From the NCBI GenBank assembly GCA_013202295.1, contig JABMRT010000032.1:1-36905 (forward strand): a DNA stretch of 36,905 nt, read 5' to 3'. The translations under genes were made by a program, and so were the position numbers. The notes below the pieces were generated by a model. That model was given only the letters and a program-made list of their open reading frames with translations. It did not search any database and was not told where the DNA came from. Positions within the stretch are counted from its first letter, which is position 1, and each line of letters begins with the position of its first letter. Of the stretch, positions 26,433 to 35,627 are shown piece by piece. This stretch comes from Candidatus Zhuqueibacterota bacterium. GTDB lineage: Bacteria; Zhuqueibacterota; QNDG01; JABMRT01.

Positions 26433-28811
26433 TTAGATCAATTTTTTAATCACATCAAGAAGATTGCTCTGATCAAAACTGCGTTTTACAATATACGCGT
26501 TTGCACCCACATCAATCCCGCGCTCACGATCTTCTCTTGATTCAAGTGCCGTGACCAGCACTACTGGCAGCTCAGCAGTACTCCTATCGGCTCTGATTTT
26601 GGTGACCAGATCAAATCCATTCATTCTGGGCATTTCAATGTCAGAAACGACAAGATCAAATGTCGCTGATTTCAATGCTGAAATTGCATCCATGCCATCT
26701 ACGGTAGTTTGAACTTCATATCCGGCGGATTCTAAAATATTTTTCAATAGCGTCCTTGATGTGATTGAATCTTCAGCAACTAAAATGCGTTTTTTCTCCA
26801 ATTTTTCTTCCTCCATTTTGGCTCTGCGGGTGGAGACTGATACAACTTTTGCGGCAGATTTTACCAGATCAGGCACATTCAGAATGGAAACGACTTTTCC
26901 ATCTCCAAGAATCGTAGCACCTGCAATATTGCGTACACGAATTAATTGCCTGCCCAGATTTTTTACGAGAACTTCTTGCTCACTGAGAACGCGATCACAT
27001 GTAAAAGCCACGCGCTTATCAGCAGAGCTTAAAACGAGAGCTCGGACAGAATCCGAATCGGGGTGAATGGATTTTTTTTCGGGCAATTCAAGTACATCTT
27101 GAAATCTAGTTAACGCCAACATGCGACCATCCATAAGAATGCTCTCTTTATTTTCGATCAACTGTACATCTTCATGATTGAAACGTATAACCCGTTCAAC
27201 GTTAGTTGTTGGTATAATGAAATACTGATCCTGAACCTGTATAAGGATTCCCCTAAACTTGGCCACAGTCACAGGAAGTAAAATTCTGAATGTGGTACCT
27301 TCACCGACTTCAGTTTGAATTGTAATGGATCCACCCAGATTTTCCACCTTTTCGCGCACGATAGGTAAACCCAGACCCCGACCGGATAAATCTGTAATAA
27401 TGGGGCTTGTGGAGACTTCGGACTGGAAGATCAACATCACAGCTTCCTGGTCATCCAGTTGATCTGCTTCAGATTTTGAGATAATTCCTTTTTTAGCAAC
27501 TACTTCACGTACTTTATCTGGATCAATTCCCCCACCATCATCAACAATTATTATTTCAATTTGATTCGCACTTAATTGTGAAATAGCAATGCTGATCGTA
27601 CCACCCTTCGGTTTCTTGTTCTTGAGCCGTTCGTCGGGTTTTTCAATACCATGATCTATACAATTCCTAAGAATATGAATAAACGGATCCTTGAGTTCCT
27701 CCAGGATGCGTCTGTCAATTTCAATAGTACTTCCCTTGACAATAAGTTCTACGTCTTTTCCTTGATCTCGGGAAAGATCTCGAACGACTTTTGGCAGGAT
27801 CCGAAGTAACGTGGAGAATGGCAGCATCAATAACTTCTTCATATCTTCCAACAATGTATCAAGCATGCCACCAAATGACCTGGCATTGTTATCGGTCAAA
27901 CTTGAAAGATTTGACAATTTGTCTTCGAAATCTTTAAATACTATGAGATTCTCGAGCATTAAGGAATTTATTAGCAGCATTTGTGACTGAATCATAGCCG
28001 AATCAGTTTCATTCCCATTACTCTCGAATTCTTTCGCGGTTCCTCTAAAATCGACTTCCTGTTTTTCCCATCCCTTACGCAGAGTGGCAACTTCCAGAAG
28101 CAATTCTTTATGATCCTTGGATTGTTGAAGAACAGCCAATTTTGTACTGAGCATTTCTTCAGTTTGAAGTAATATAGAATCAAGTTTTGATGTAGAAATC
28201 CGAATCGTATCAGAAACAAGTGCTTTCTCAAACTCTTTGGGCATCGCGCTCCGTGTAGAATCATCAGATGCGACGATAGTGGGTTCAGATTCAGGCGCAG
28301 TATCAATTTGATCCGGTTCTTCCATCTGTTTGGAAATGGTTTTTGTTTGTTTTATTTTCTCAGCCTCTTGTCCAGTTCTTGCGGATGTGCTCTCTGTTTT
28401 TTTAGAAGAGGAGGATAATATTGTTTTCTCAAGAGCAGTCAGTTTGCGCATGATATCGGATATTTCTGTTTTCTCCGGACTTTCAATCAAGCCACTTACT
28501 GTATCGACTGATTGATGTAGCACATCAAAAAGCTCAGGTGTAATATCGATCTGTTGATGTTTCAAAGCAGAAAAAACTGTTTCCACTGATTGGCATACTG
28601 TCTCTACATCAATCAGGTTGACTGCACGAGAGGCGCCCTTTAAACTGTGTGCTTCCCGGTATATAGTTTCCACAATCGGGATCTGATCCATGACCTTGAC
28701 TGTTTTTTCAAGTTTGAGAAGTCCTGAAGAAATTGCCTTTAAATGTTCTTCGGCCTCAATTTTGTACATCGACAACAGTTCTTTAAAGAAAGCCTCTTCG
28801 TTGCTAACCAT
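26433..28811 (-). CDS. cheA: Chemotaxis sensor kinase CheA with C-terminal receiver domain
   Basis: 792 residues. P1/HPt with phospho-His55 in EAHSLKGAS; a low-complexity acidic linker (about 130-195) with no recognisable P2 CheY-binding domain; dimerisation-like region (about 200-340); HATPase with N-box HILRNCIDHGIEKP (379-392), G1 DDGGGID and G2 GRGLGLPI; CheW-like P5 (about 515-655); REC (about 674-792) with Asp724 and Lys in YIVKRSF. CheA-REC fusions are typical of chemosensory systems that control functions other than flagella. GGGAGT precedes the ATG. The P1 domain is closely similar to the separate HPt protein encoded just upstream. Confidence 0.95.
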   Translation of the reverse strand: MVSNEEAFFKELLSMYKIEAEEHLKAISSGLLKLEKTVKVMDQIPIVETIYREAHSLKGASRAVNLIDVETVCQSVETVFSALKHQQIDITPELFDVLHQSVDTVSGLIESPEKTEISDIMRKLTALEKTILSSSSKKTESTSARTGQEAEKIKQTKTISKQMEEPDQIDTAPESEPTIVASDDSTRSAMPKEFEKALVSDTIRISTSKLDSILLQTEEMLSTKLAVLQQSKDHKELLLEVATLRKGWEKQEVDFRGTAKEFESNGNETDSAMIQSQMLLINSLMLENLIVFKDFEDKLSNLSSLTDNNARSFGGMLDTLLEDMKKLLMLPFSTLLRILPKVVRDLSRDQGKDVELIVKGSTIEIDRRILEELKDPFIHILRNCIDHGIEKPDERLKNKKPKGGTISIAISQLSANQIEIIIVDDGGGIDPDKVREVVAKKGIISKSEADQLDDQEAVMLIFQSEVSTSPIITDLSGRGLGLPIVREKVENLGGSITIQTEVGEGTTFRILLPVTVAKFRGILIQVQDQYFIIPTTNVERVIRFNHEDVQLIENKESILMDGRMLALTRFQDVLELPEKKSIHPDSDSVRALVLSSADKRVAFTCDRVLSEQEVLVKNLGRQLIRVRNIAGATILGDGKVVSILNVPDLVKSAAKVVSVSTRRAKMEEEKLEKKRILVAEDSITSRTLLKNILESAGYEVQTTVDGMDAISALKSATFDLVVSDIEMPRMNGFDLVTKIRADRSTAELPVVLVTALESREDRERGIDVGANAYIVKRSFDQSNLLDVIKKLI

Positions 28812-28846
28812 TTATACTCCCAATATCCGAAAAATCATACATTTCT

Positions 28847-29266
28847 TTATTTCCTGTACTGAACCATTTGACTGCTGATTTCTTCTACAATTCGCATTAG
28901 TTCAGATTTTTCTCCCTCGGTTTTGCCTTCACTATTAATTGATTCAAGCAAAACACTCAACAATTTAACGGCTGTGTGAAACTTATTAAATATCTCGGAT
29001 GGAATTGTAAGTTTTTGTCGCATAAAAATACCAAATGTGGTTTCAAGACTTTGGCATATTGGTTCCACATCAACCAAGCCGATTGTACGGGCAGCCCCTT
29101 TTAAACTATGCGCGGAACGATGTACGACTTCGGCAATTTCAATTTGTTTCTCCGAATTCATATTTTGCTCAAGATCATCGAGACCTTGAGTCATGGTTTG
29201 AACGTGTTCCCGACATTCACCTTTGAAGATTGTAAGCAGTTCCTTAAAAAAGGCCTCATCTTGCAT
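28847..29266 (-). CDS. Stand-alone HPt phosphotransfer protein, paralogue of the CheA P1 domain
   Basis: 139 residues, a single HPt domain with phospho-His53 in SAHSLKGAAR. It matches the N-terminus of CheA from the next gene closely: both begin with a short tail then AFFKELL, share AHSLKGA, then LVDVE or LIDVE, and CQSLET or CQSVET. It therefore looks like a duplication of the P1 domain. It has no kinase part, so CheA or the hybrid kinase must phosphorylate it, and it could pass phosphate to one of the five or more receivers encoded in this operon. AGGATAACGTC precedes the ATG. Confidence 0.88.
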   Translation of the reverse strand: MQDEAFFKELLTIFKGECREHVQTMTQGLDDLEQNMNSEKQIEIAEVVHRSAHSLKGAARTIGLVDVEPICQSLETTFGIFMRQKLTIPSEIFNKFHTAVKLLSVLLESINSEGKTEGEKSELMRIVEEISSQMVQYRK

Positions 29267-29301
29267 GACGTTATCCTATCATTATTAATTGGATCAATCC
29301 G

Positions 29302-30909
29302 TTATACCCTGTATTGTTCAATCAGATGTTTCAAATTCTGCCCGAGTTCATGTAAATCATGTGCTGCAGATTCAACTTGTTTTGTGGCTGTGACATTTTG
29401 CGTGCTGGCCTGTTTAATACTCTCCATGGCACTGACGACCTGATCCATTCCGACCAGCTGTTCCTGGCTAGAGACTGCGATTTGTGTTGTGGCTTGTGCC
29501 GCTTCCCCTACACTATTCGCCAGATCCTGGATGGCGTTACTCGCATTTCCAGAAACTTCTACACCGGCTTCAACTGCACTTCCGCCCTGCTCAGTGGTTA
29601 ATACTGCACTGCCTGTCGCTTTCTGAATGTCATCCAGGATTCCCCTGACGCGAGATGTCGCCTGTCTGGATTGTTCTGCAAGGCTCTTAACTTCCATGGC
29701 AACAACTGCGAAGCCTTTGCCCTGCTCACCCGCTTTCGCAGCCTCAATGGATGCATTCACCGCAAGCAAGTTCGACTGTTCGGCAACATCTTCCACGGTG
29801 GCAATAATACCTCCAATTGCTTGTCCATGCTCGCTAAGTTTCATAATGCTCTCTGCTATCGTGGTCATCTGAACCTCAATGCGCTTCATGCTATCTACCA
29901 TATCGACCACGGCCTTTTCACCATTTTGTGAAACCTGAACGGCCTTTTGAGCGCTCTCGGAAACGTATTTTGCTTTACGATTTGAATCAAGAGCGGTTTG
30001 ACGAACCTCCTCCACTGTGGTCGATGTTTCGTTGGCCGCTGTTGCAGTTTCAGTGGCACCAGATGCAATCTGGGTGACAGAGGCTGATATCTCACTCGAA
30101 GCCGCAGCAAGTGCATTGGCAGCTTCTTTAATTTGCATCGTCAATTCGCGAAGATTCGCTACCATTTTTCTAAATTTCTGAATAAGGCTGCCTACTTCAT
30201 CCTGCAGATTGGTGTGCGGCACTTCTACTTGCAAATCACCATTGGCAATTTTATCTGCGATATCAATCACAATATGGAGAGGTTTCGTAATGCTGTAGAT
30301 AATAAAGAATGCGAGTCCGAAAATGAATGGAAGGATTCCGATAATAGTCACATAGACCACGGTTCTCATATTGGTATTCAAAGCCTGAGAATCTATAATA
30401 CTATCCTGTATATTCTGCATATCATTCAGATTGACTGAGTAAAGTTGATCTCGAATTGAACTAAATTGCCATTTTGCGTTTTGATATTCGGTTGACAGAG
30501 TGTCTTGTCTTCCTCGCCGAATTAATCTTTGATACATCTCACGTGTAGGCGTATAGTATGCTTGCATTTGCTCATTGATGGTATCAATTTGCTCCCAATC
30601 AATGACTGAATTCCCTCGCTGTTCCTCGATCTGAGTTTGGAAATCCTGAAACATATTATCTGCATCATCCAGTTTGGATATGTCTCTAGTCATCATCCCT
30701 GCTTCAAATAGAGATTGTATGCTTGTGAGGTCATCCCTTAAAAATTGACTTGTTACCCAGGCCGGCACATAACCGTCTACGATATCTACTAGGATTTTTT
30801 CATTCCCACTGATGCCTGAGTTAATAAAAGTGACAGCAATAATTGATGTAATGAGACTTAAAACAGGTATCAACAGGATCTTGTATTTCAGATTTAACTT
30901 ATTAAACAT
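29302..30909 (-). CDS. Methyl-accepting chemotaxis protein (transmembrane chemoreceptor)
   Basis: 535 residues. TM1 (about 10-30), a helical periplasmic ligand domain (about 33-183, 4HB_MCP-like from length and helical character), TM2 (about 184-206), HAMP (about 207-260, NGDLQVEVP) and a cytoplasmic signalling hairpin. The highly conserved tip is [20 protein letters not shown], then [11 protein letters not shown] (about 373-404). Ala/Thr/Glu-rich helices on either side (about 265-330, 440-520) offer methylation sites. There is no C-terminal pentapeptide tether for CheR/CheB. It is the only receptor in the operon, so it is probably dedicated to this CheA. Confidence 0.95.
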   Translation of the reverse strand: MFNKLNLKYKILLIPVLSLITSIIAVTFINSGISGNEKILVDIVDGYVPAWVTSQFLRDDLTSIQSLFEAGMMTRDISKLDDADNMFQDFQTQIEEQRGNSVIDWEQIDTINEQMQAYYTPTREMYQRLIRRGRQDTLSTEYQNAKWQFSSIRDQLYSVNLNDMQNIQDSIIDSQALNTNMRTVVYVTIIGILPFIFGLAFFIIYSITKPLHIVIDIADKIANGDLQVEVPHTNLQDEVGSLIQKFRKMVANLRELTMQIKEAANALAAASSEISASVTQIASGATETATAANETSTTVEEVRQTALDSNRKAKYVSESAQKAVQVSQNGEKAVVDMVDSMKRIEVQMTTIAESIMKLSEHGQAIGGIIATVEDVAEQSNLLAVNASIEAAKAGEQGKGFAVVAMEVKSLAEQSRQATSRVRGILDDIQKATGSAVLTTEQGGSAVEAGVEVSGNASNAIQDLANSVGEAAQATTQIAVSSQEQLVGMDQVVSAMESIKQASTQNVTATKQVESAAHDLHELGQNLKHLIEQYRV

Positions 30910-30963
30910 CCTTCAACCCCTTTATCTAGTGAGACACTATATTTCATACGTTTAAAAATCCAA

Positions 30964-31536
30964 TCAAACATCCGGCTCTTCATTTACAATAATCGATGGA
31001 TCTGAAAATATTTTTTCTATATCTAAAAGGATCAGCGAATCTTTTGTAACCCCTTTTAAATATTTTGTTTGTATTGGGCTGAATGTTGGAAGTGGAGGCT
31101 GGATATGTTCTTTAGGAATAATTTTAACACCCATGATAAAATCAGCAAGCAGCCCCATTTCCAGATCATCGGTTCTCACCACAAGAACACGATTTAGATT
31201 AGACAAACCCTTTATAGGAAGTCCGAAAAATCTTCGTATATCAATCAAAGATAAAATGGTTCCTCTCAGATTCATAATTCCCATGATAAAAGATGGCGTG
31301 CAAGGCAGAATTGAGAAGTCAGACATGGGATAGACTTCACTTACATATTTTGATTCAATGGCATACTTCTCATACGCAAGTTCAAATTCTACTACTTCGA
31401 TGGCATCATCATGCGAGCCTATATCATCTTCTTGCAGTGCCATTTCTTTTGCACGTTCACCCAGAATTTTATTAATCTGACTCTGGCTGAGTTTTTTTAA
31501 TTTCGTTTCTGTATCTTTTTTTGAGGTTGTTTTCAT
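30964..31536 (-). CDS. cheW: CheW-like coupling protein with N-terminal extension
   Basis: 190 residues with a single CheW domain (about 45-185), which links receptor to CheA. Recognisable features are VVEFELAYEKYAIES, PCTPSFIMGIMNLRGTILSLIDIRRFFG, and GLLADFIMGV. The N-terminal 45 residues are Lys- and Gln-rich and extra compared with the second CheW of this operon. Its ATG overlaps the cheR stop by 4 bp (ATGA). Two CheW proteins in one operon may serve different receptors or arrays. Confidence 0.92.
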   Translation of the reverse strand: MKTTSKKDTETKLKKLSQSQINKILGERAKEMALQEDDIGSHDDAIEVVEFELAYEKYAIESKYVSEVYPMSDFSILPCTPSFIMGIMNLRGTILSLIDIRRFFGLPIKGLSNLNRVLVVRTDDLEMGLLADFIMGVKIIPKEHIQPPLPTFSPIQTKYLKGVTKDSLILLDIEKIFSDPSIIVNEEPDV

Positions 31537-33131
31537 GCAGCCTTTCCTTCATTTATCATTGCCAGTATTAATTCTTTCAACCGACCGGCCGTTATGCCTT
31601 CAGAAGAGGGTAATATATCCTCTTGTTTATGATCTTCAAGTAAATGAAGTGCATTCTGGAAATATTTGATGGATTCCATTTCACGACCAACCTGCTTTGT
31701 AATATTGCCGAGCATGAAATAGGCAAGCACGTAATTGGGATCGAGATACAACGCCCGTTTAAATGATGTGATTGCATCCATCAATTCACCTTTTTCCATA
31801 AGAATGACCGCATGTAGATGATATCGTTCAGGATTTAATCTTTCAATTGCCAGTGCTTTCTCACACCATGATAATGCATCATTTAATTTCCCTTGATTTG
31901 CAAATGACTTGGCCATGAGAGCCATTGCTTCAACATTTTCATGCTCTTTCTCTACCAGCACTGAAATGACCTGCACTGTATCATGATACTTGCCCTGATC
32001 ATACAACTCTGTGGCTCTCTCAAAAACAGTTTTGGGAATAACTTCTTCTGCTTCAACGAGTATCTCAACAGCATCTTCTACTTCAACAACTATGTCTACC
32101 AATTCTTTTTCAGGTTCGTCTTCAACTACATAGCTTGTTTTTTGCACATCTTGACTTGCGGCTTCAATGGGTTTAAATGAACTTTCACGAAGCTTGAATG
32201 GCTTAAACTCAGGCTGAGTTGCAGGTAAATCATAGTCAGCATATAAATGTGGTGGAAATACAAATGCGCCTTTTTCATCCAGGTTTAAATTCTTGCGATA
32301 TAGAATAGCTCCTGGGTGATTCTCTGTTTTGAAATGAGTATTAAAAATAGGAGAAGTTTCGCTGGAAGCCACAATCAAACAACCGTCATCGAGAAGTGAA
32401 TGATATAGCCGCTCGATTACATTTTTTACTTGAGGATCGCTGAAATACATCAGAACATTTCTACAAAAAATGATATCCATCGCGTTTGTATTGTTAAAAA
32501 CCGAAGGATATATATCTTCTACTAGATTTAGATATTGGATTTTAACCATCCGTTTAATCCGCGGGATGATCTCATAAAATCCATCTTTATTGGTTTTAAA
32601 ATAATTTTCTTTCAACCAATATGGCGTACCTCGAAAGGACCATTCACGATACAGTCCCTGACTTGCCCGGTTTAAAAACAGAGGATTAATATCTGTGGCA
32701 AGAATTTCAATGTTCCATGATTGCAGATCTGGTATGATGCGATCAAGAAGAATGGCAATTGAATACGGTTCTTCACCAGAACATGAAGCAGCACTCCAGA
32801 TCCTGATTCTCTTCTCATCATCCCAACGTTTTCTGATTAATTCGGGCAATATTGTTTTTTCCAATGCTTCAAAAACTTTCGGTTCACGTATGAAATATGT
32901 CTCTCCCACGGTTAAATGGCTCGCAAGCACTTCGACCTGATGCTTTTTTAAAGGTCTTGACAATAGCCATTCAATACACTCTGTGACATCTGAAAACCCA
33001 AATTCTGAAGCTGCAGATCGAATCCCTCTTAATAGATCCAATTGCCTGCCTTTCTGAAAATGCAGCCCCATCTGAGCAGCTACAAAGGCGCTTAACTCAT
33101 CAAGCAATTGGTTTGGGACACGTTTTTTCAT
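31533..33131 (-). CDS. cheR: Chemotaxis protein methyltransferase CheR with C-terminal TPR repeats
   Basis: 532 residues. The N-terminal all-alpha CheR domain and SAM-dependent methyltransferase cover about 1-280: GETYFIRE (76-83), SAASCSGEEPYSIAILL (113-129) as the SAM site and IFCRNVLMYF. An acidic Val/Glu-rich linker (about 335-370) leads to about four TPR units (about 375-515; ATELYDQGKYHDTVQVI, ALSWCEKALAIERLNPERY, ITSFKRALYLDPNYVLAYF). CheR-TPR proteins are seen in non-flagellar Che systems, where the TPRs mediate protein contacts. It methylates MCP glutamates using SAM. Confidence 0.95.
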   Translation of the reverse strand: MKKRVPNQLLDELSAFVAAQMGLHFQKGRQLDLLRGIRSAASEFGFSDVTECIEWLLSRPLKKHQVEVLASHLTVGETYFIREPKVFEALEKTILPELIRKRWDDEKRIRIWSAASCSGEEPYSIAILLDRIIPDLQSWNIEILATDINPLFLNRASQGLYREWSFRGTPYWLKENYFKTNKDGFYEIIPRIKRMVKIQYLNLVEDIYPSVFNNTNAMDIIFCRNVLMYFSDPQVKNVIERLYHSLLDDGCLIVASSETSPIFNTHFKTENHPGAILYRKNLNLDEKGAFVFPPHLYADYDLPATQPEFKPFKLRESSFKPIEAASQDVQKTSYVVEDEPEKELVDIVVEVEDAVEILVEAEEVIPKTVFERATELYDQGKYHDTVQVISVLVEKEHENVEAMALMAKSFANQGKLNDALSWCEKALAIERLNPERYHLHAVILMEKGELMDAITSFKRALYLDPNYVLAYFMLGNITKQVGREMESIKYFQNALHLLEDHKQEDILPSSEGITAGRLKELILAMINEGKAA

Positions 33132-33178
33132 GTAACATCCTAGATGCTGTGCTGATTAATAGTAATTATTATGTAATT

Positions 33179-33652
33179 TTACTTTATTGTTTTCTTGCTT
33201 TTCTTTAATGATTTTTCAAGTTTCTTTTCTTCGTTTATTGTAAGCAATGTCTCGATATCCTGTATCAATATCATATTTTCTTCATTCTTTATGAAACCTT
33301 GAATTCTATCAGCACCAGGTAGTAGTTTCTTCTGACTGATGATATCACCTTCTTGTGATTCTAAAATATCGATTACTTCATCAGCAAGTAATCCCAACAT
33401 ACGATCTTTTGAATTAATAAGAATGATTTGAGCATCCAAGTCCAATTCTCCAGCATTTAATCCAAACCGTTTTCGCAGGTTTACAACCGGAATGATATCG
33501 CCTTGAACATTAATAACTCCTTCAATGACCTCAGGAACTTCCGGAATTGATGTAATTTGAACAACTCGTACAATACGAAAGACTTCGGACAGCCGGATAG
33601 CAAATAGTTGCTGATCAATTTTGAAGATAACATAAAATGTATTGGCGCTCAT
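33179..33652 (-). CDS. cheW: CheW-like coupling protein
   Basis: 157 residues, one CheW domain: FYVIFKIDQQLFAIRLSEV, PEVIEGVINVQGDIIPVVNL and GLLADEVIDI. The C-terminus is a Lys-rich tail (KKLEKSLKKSKK). It lies between the CheY-like gene (51 bp away) and cheR (47 bp away). Scaffold between MCP and CheA; second copy in the operon. Confidence 0.93.
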   Translation of the reverse strand: MSANTFYVIFKIDQQLFAIRLSEVFRIVRVVQITSIPEVPEVIEGVINVQGDIIPVVNLRKRFGLNAGELDLDAQIILINSKDRMLGLLADEVIDILESQEGDIISQKKLLPGADRIQGFIKNEENMILIQDIETLLTINEEKKLEKSLKKSKKTIK

Positions 33653-33703
33653 ATGATTTTCATCCCTTATGTCACATATAAATTCGGATGAAGCAGAAAT
33701 AAA

Positions 33704-34072
33704 TCAATCTAAAAGTAATCCTTTAATTTCTGAGATCACCTGCCGCACGTCAAACGGTTTGGTGATATAACATTCAGCTCGAACTTCCTGTGCAAGTTCA
33801 ATTTCTTTTGAAGCATCTTTTGCTGTAAGAAATAAGATTGGAACTTCACTTAAAGGTTTATAGAATTTAATTAATCGGGCTGCCGTCAAGCCATCCATCC
33901 GTGGCATCACCACATCAAGGACAATCAGGTCAGGTTGTTCTTTCTTTGCCACTTCAACACCTTCCAGACCATCCTCAGCAAGAACAACAGTAAATCCCTC
34001 GCGTTCAAGAAATTTTGAAAGCAAACGCCTGATGCCAGCATCATCATCTACAATTAATATTTTCTTTGGCAA
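33704..34072 (-). CDS. CheY-like single-domain response regulator
   Basis: 122 residues, receiver domain only: acidic triplet DDD at 9-11, phospho-acceptor Asp53 in LIVLDVVMP, Thr in FLTAKD and Lys in YITKPFD. No output domain, so it acts by protein contact. I chose TTG 34072 because AAAGGGG lies 8 nt upstream and the encoded start (PKKILIVDDD) is standard for the family. A GTG at 34096 would add 8 residues but would put that Shine-Dalgarno inside the gene. It is the first gene of the che operon, about 100 bp after a sigma-54-like promoter. Confidence 0.92.
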   Translation of the reverse strand: MPKKILIVDDDAGIRRLLSKFLEREGFTVVLAEDGLEGVEVAKKEQPDLIVLDVVMPRMDGLTAARLIKFYKPLSEVPILFLTAKDASKEIELAQEVRAECYITKPFDVRQVISEIKGLLLD

Positions 34073-34183
34073 TGGTTCTACCCCTTTTGTGAGCACAAGA
34101 ATCAGATTTTCACTCTGTATTGATCCTTTTCAAAACAAAATGTTTTCTCAATACTTACACTGAAAAAGACTCAAAGAATGACG

Positions 34184-34199
34184 TACAAAACTTGTGCCA
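34184..34199 (-). promoter_or_regulatory. Sigma-54 (RpoN)-type -24/-12 promoter for the che operon
   Basis: The minus strand reads TGGCAC (34199-34194), AAGTT, TTGTA (34188-34184). Consensus is TGGCAC-N5-TTGCA, so only the C of the -12 GC is changed. The GG to GT spacing is the required 10 bp. The predicted start near 34172 gives a leader of about 100 nt before the cheY-like gene. An activator (enhancer-binding protein) would be needed; none is encoded in the window. Confidence 0.55.
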
Positions 34200-34379
34200 T
34201 AACATTTATAGATATTTGTGTATCAAAATGCCGGTTTTTGGTTGCAAATTGCACAATTATAAATAATAATGTGAAAAATCGATTCATTTTAAGCAAAATA
34301 GAATTGGATATAATCATTTAAGTGAAACATTGTTAGTGAGAGTAAGCATTTTATTCCTACTGAACTCGTATTCTATAAA

Positions 34380-34397
34380 AATGATTTATAGATCATT
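34380..34397 (-). terminator. Weak AT-rich hairpin, possible terminator of the PDO-like gene
   Basis: On the minus strand AATGAT and ATCATT form a 6-bp stem around CTATAA, and the stem runs into a short T-rich stretch (TTTTAT). It lies 54 bp after the stop at 34451. The stem is weak, so termination efficiency is doubtful. Confidence 0.35.
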
Positions 34398-34450
34398 GTG
34401 ACAGATATTATACTTTTTATGCTATTTTCAAACGATAGATTTTCGAATCG

Positions 34451-35095
34451 TTATTTAATAATCTCCTGTATTTTCTCTAAAAACAATTCCTCAGGAAGAG
34501 CACCATCAAAACTATGTGTCTCATTAATGACGACTTTTGGAACTCCCATCACACTGTATTTTTGCGCGATATGCGGAAATTCAGAAATTTCAACAATTGA
34601 AGCCGAGATCAAAGGATTTTCTATCGCAAATTGTATCGCAGTGAGGGCAGCTTTTGGACAATAAGGACATGTAGGTGTAGCAAATACTTGAAGTTGAATA
34701 GACTGGTCAATTTGTCGTATTTCTTTAGAAATTGAGCCTGCGAGCCCTGATTTATCATCAGAAACAAGTAGCAGAGTCTCCAGAAAGGTGGCAAACTCAT
34801 ATCCACTTGGAATGCCGAAAAATCGAATGCCGTGATCTGATTCACCAATAATCGCCGTAGCAGGTATTTTATCAATTCCATATTCTTCAACAAGATGTGT
34901 ATCATTAACAAAATTATATATTTCTAAATTCAGCCGATCGGATAAATCACACACTTCTTTTAATAAACTTTCTGTTTCTGTACAAAATTGGCACTGACCT
35001 AGTATTTGTTGCGTAAAATATAATAATTTTACCGGTTTTGAGAGGCTCCTTAATCTCTCTTTAATCTGAATTTTATCATTCTCTTGTAATATCAT
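34451..35095 (-). CDS. Protein-disulfide-oxidoreductase-like protein with two thioredoxin folds (PDO/glutaredoxin-like)
   Basis: 214 residues made of two tandem thioredoxin-fold domains, each with a CxxC: Cys35-x2-Cys38 (CQFC) and Cys143-x2-Cys146 (CPYC, glutaredoxin-like). Cis-Pro loops follow each (KIPAT near 78; GVPK near 190). The arrangement matches PDO and the N-terminal half of AhpF. No signal peptide, so cytosolic thiol-disulfide exchange, probably fed by thioredoxin reductase. Shine-Dalgarno GGGAGGG precedes the ATG. It lies downstream of the trx operon, but a strong terminator in between suggests its own promoter. Confidence 0.88.
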   Translation of the reverse strand: MILQENDKIQIKERLRSLSKPVKLLYFTQQILGQCQFCTETESLLKEVCDLSDRLNLEIYNFVNDTHLVEEYGIDKIPATAIIGESDHGIRFFGIPSGYEFATFLETLLLVSDDKSGLAGSISKEIRQIDQSIQLQVFATPTCPYCPKAALTAIQFAIENPLISASIVEISEFPHIAQKYSVMGVPKVVINETHSFDGALPEELFLEKIQEIIK

Positions 35096-35325
35096 TTTTA
35101 AAACCCTCCCTTAGGATAAAATGGCATTGATTAAATCTAATACACTTTTTATAAAACGTCCAGTAATATTTTAAATATATCATATTTTTAATCATCTTAT
35201 AAAACAAGTTGCAAGGAGTACCTTTCAACATGAAATCAATAGACTGATTTAACATTTTCTTAAACCTAAACTTTTGGTTCTAATATTTGAAGGTTATGAT
35301 ATTTAGAGAATACTTATCAATGAAA

Positions 35326-35363
35326 AAGGCTTAATCGAGGAGAAAAAACCTTGATTAAGCCTT
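35326..35363 (-). terminator. Rho-independent terminator of the trxB-arsR-trxA-fmdB operon
   Basis: An 11-bp perfect stem, AAGGCTTAATC (35326-35336) with GATTAAGCCTT (35353-35363), has a 16-nt loop. On the minus strand it is followed by TTT from the adjoining A-run (35323-35325), giving CCTTTTT. It lies 24 bp after the FmdB stop. The rest of the 291-bp gap to the PDO-like gene shows only AT-rich sequence and that gene's RBS. Confidence 0.8.
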
Positions 35364-35386
35364 GATAGAAATGCTGTAAAATATGA

Positions 35387-35611
35387 TTACAATCCACACA
35401 TCCCCGAAGCGCAAGCAGGTTGGCTGAGAGCACAACTGCCATCAGAGCAACTGGATTGTGTACTCGATTGTCCTTCAGATACAGCAAAAACTGATATTAG
35501 CTTTTTCATGTCATTACTGCCACAAGAACACACAGGCTGTTTATAAGCCCCTTTAACAAGCATCTCACTCACAGTACCGCATGTATTACATTTAAATTCA
35601 AAAATTGGCAT
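35387..35611 (-). CDS. FmdB-family zinc-ribbon protein with Cys-rich tail
   Basis: 74 residues. N-terminal zinc ribbon: MPIFEFKCNTCG, then CSCGS, giving two CxxC-type pairs. The C-terminal 25 residues are rich in Cys and Ser (SCSDGSCALSQPACASGMCGL region), with CxxxxC spacings. FmdB proteins were named as putative regulators near formamidase or amidase genes; real function unclear. ATG 35611 is preferred over GTG 35623 because GGAGG lies just upstream of it and MPIFEF is the family start. Last gene of the redox operon, 16 bp after the DUF6132-like gene. Confidence 0.88.
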   Translation of the reverse strand: MPIFEFKCNTCGTVSEMLVKGAYKQPVCSCGSNDMKKLISVFAVSEGQSSTQSSCSDGSCALSQPACASGMCGL

Positions 35612-35627
35612 TAAAGCCTCCACAATA

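Larger units (their letters stand above)
34097..34450. other. 354-bp intergenic region upstream of the che operon
   Basis: No gene seen. AT-rich. It holds the sigma-54-like promoter of the che operon (34184-34199), a TGCAA-A-TTGCA dyad (34243-34253) about 45 bp upstream of it, and, on the far side, a weak AT-only hairpin (34380-34397) that may end the PDO-like gene. Space between dyad and hairpin (about 34254-34379) shows nothing I can name. Confidence 0.6.
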
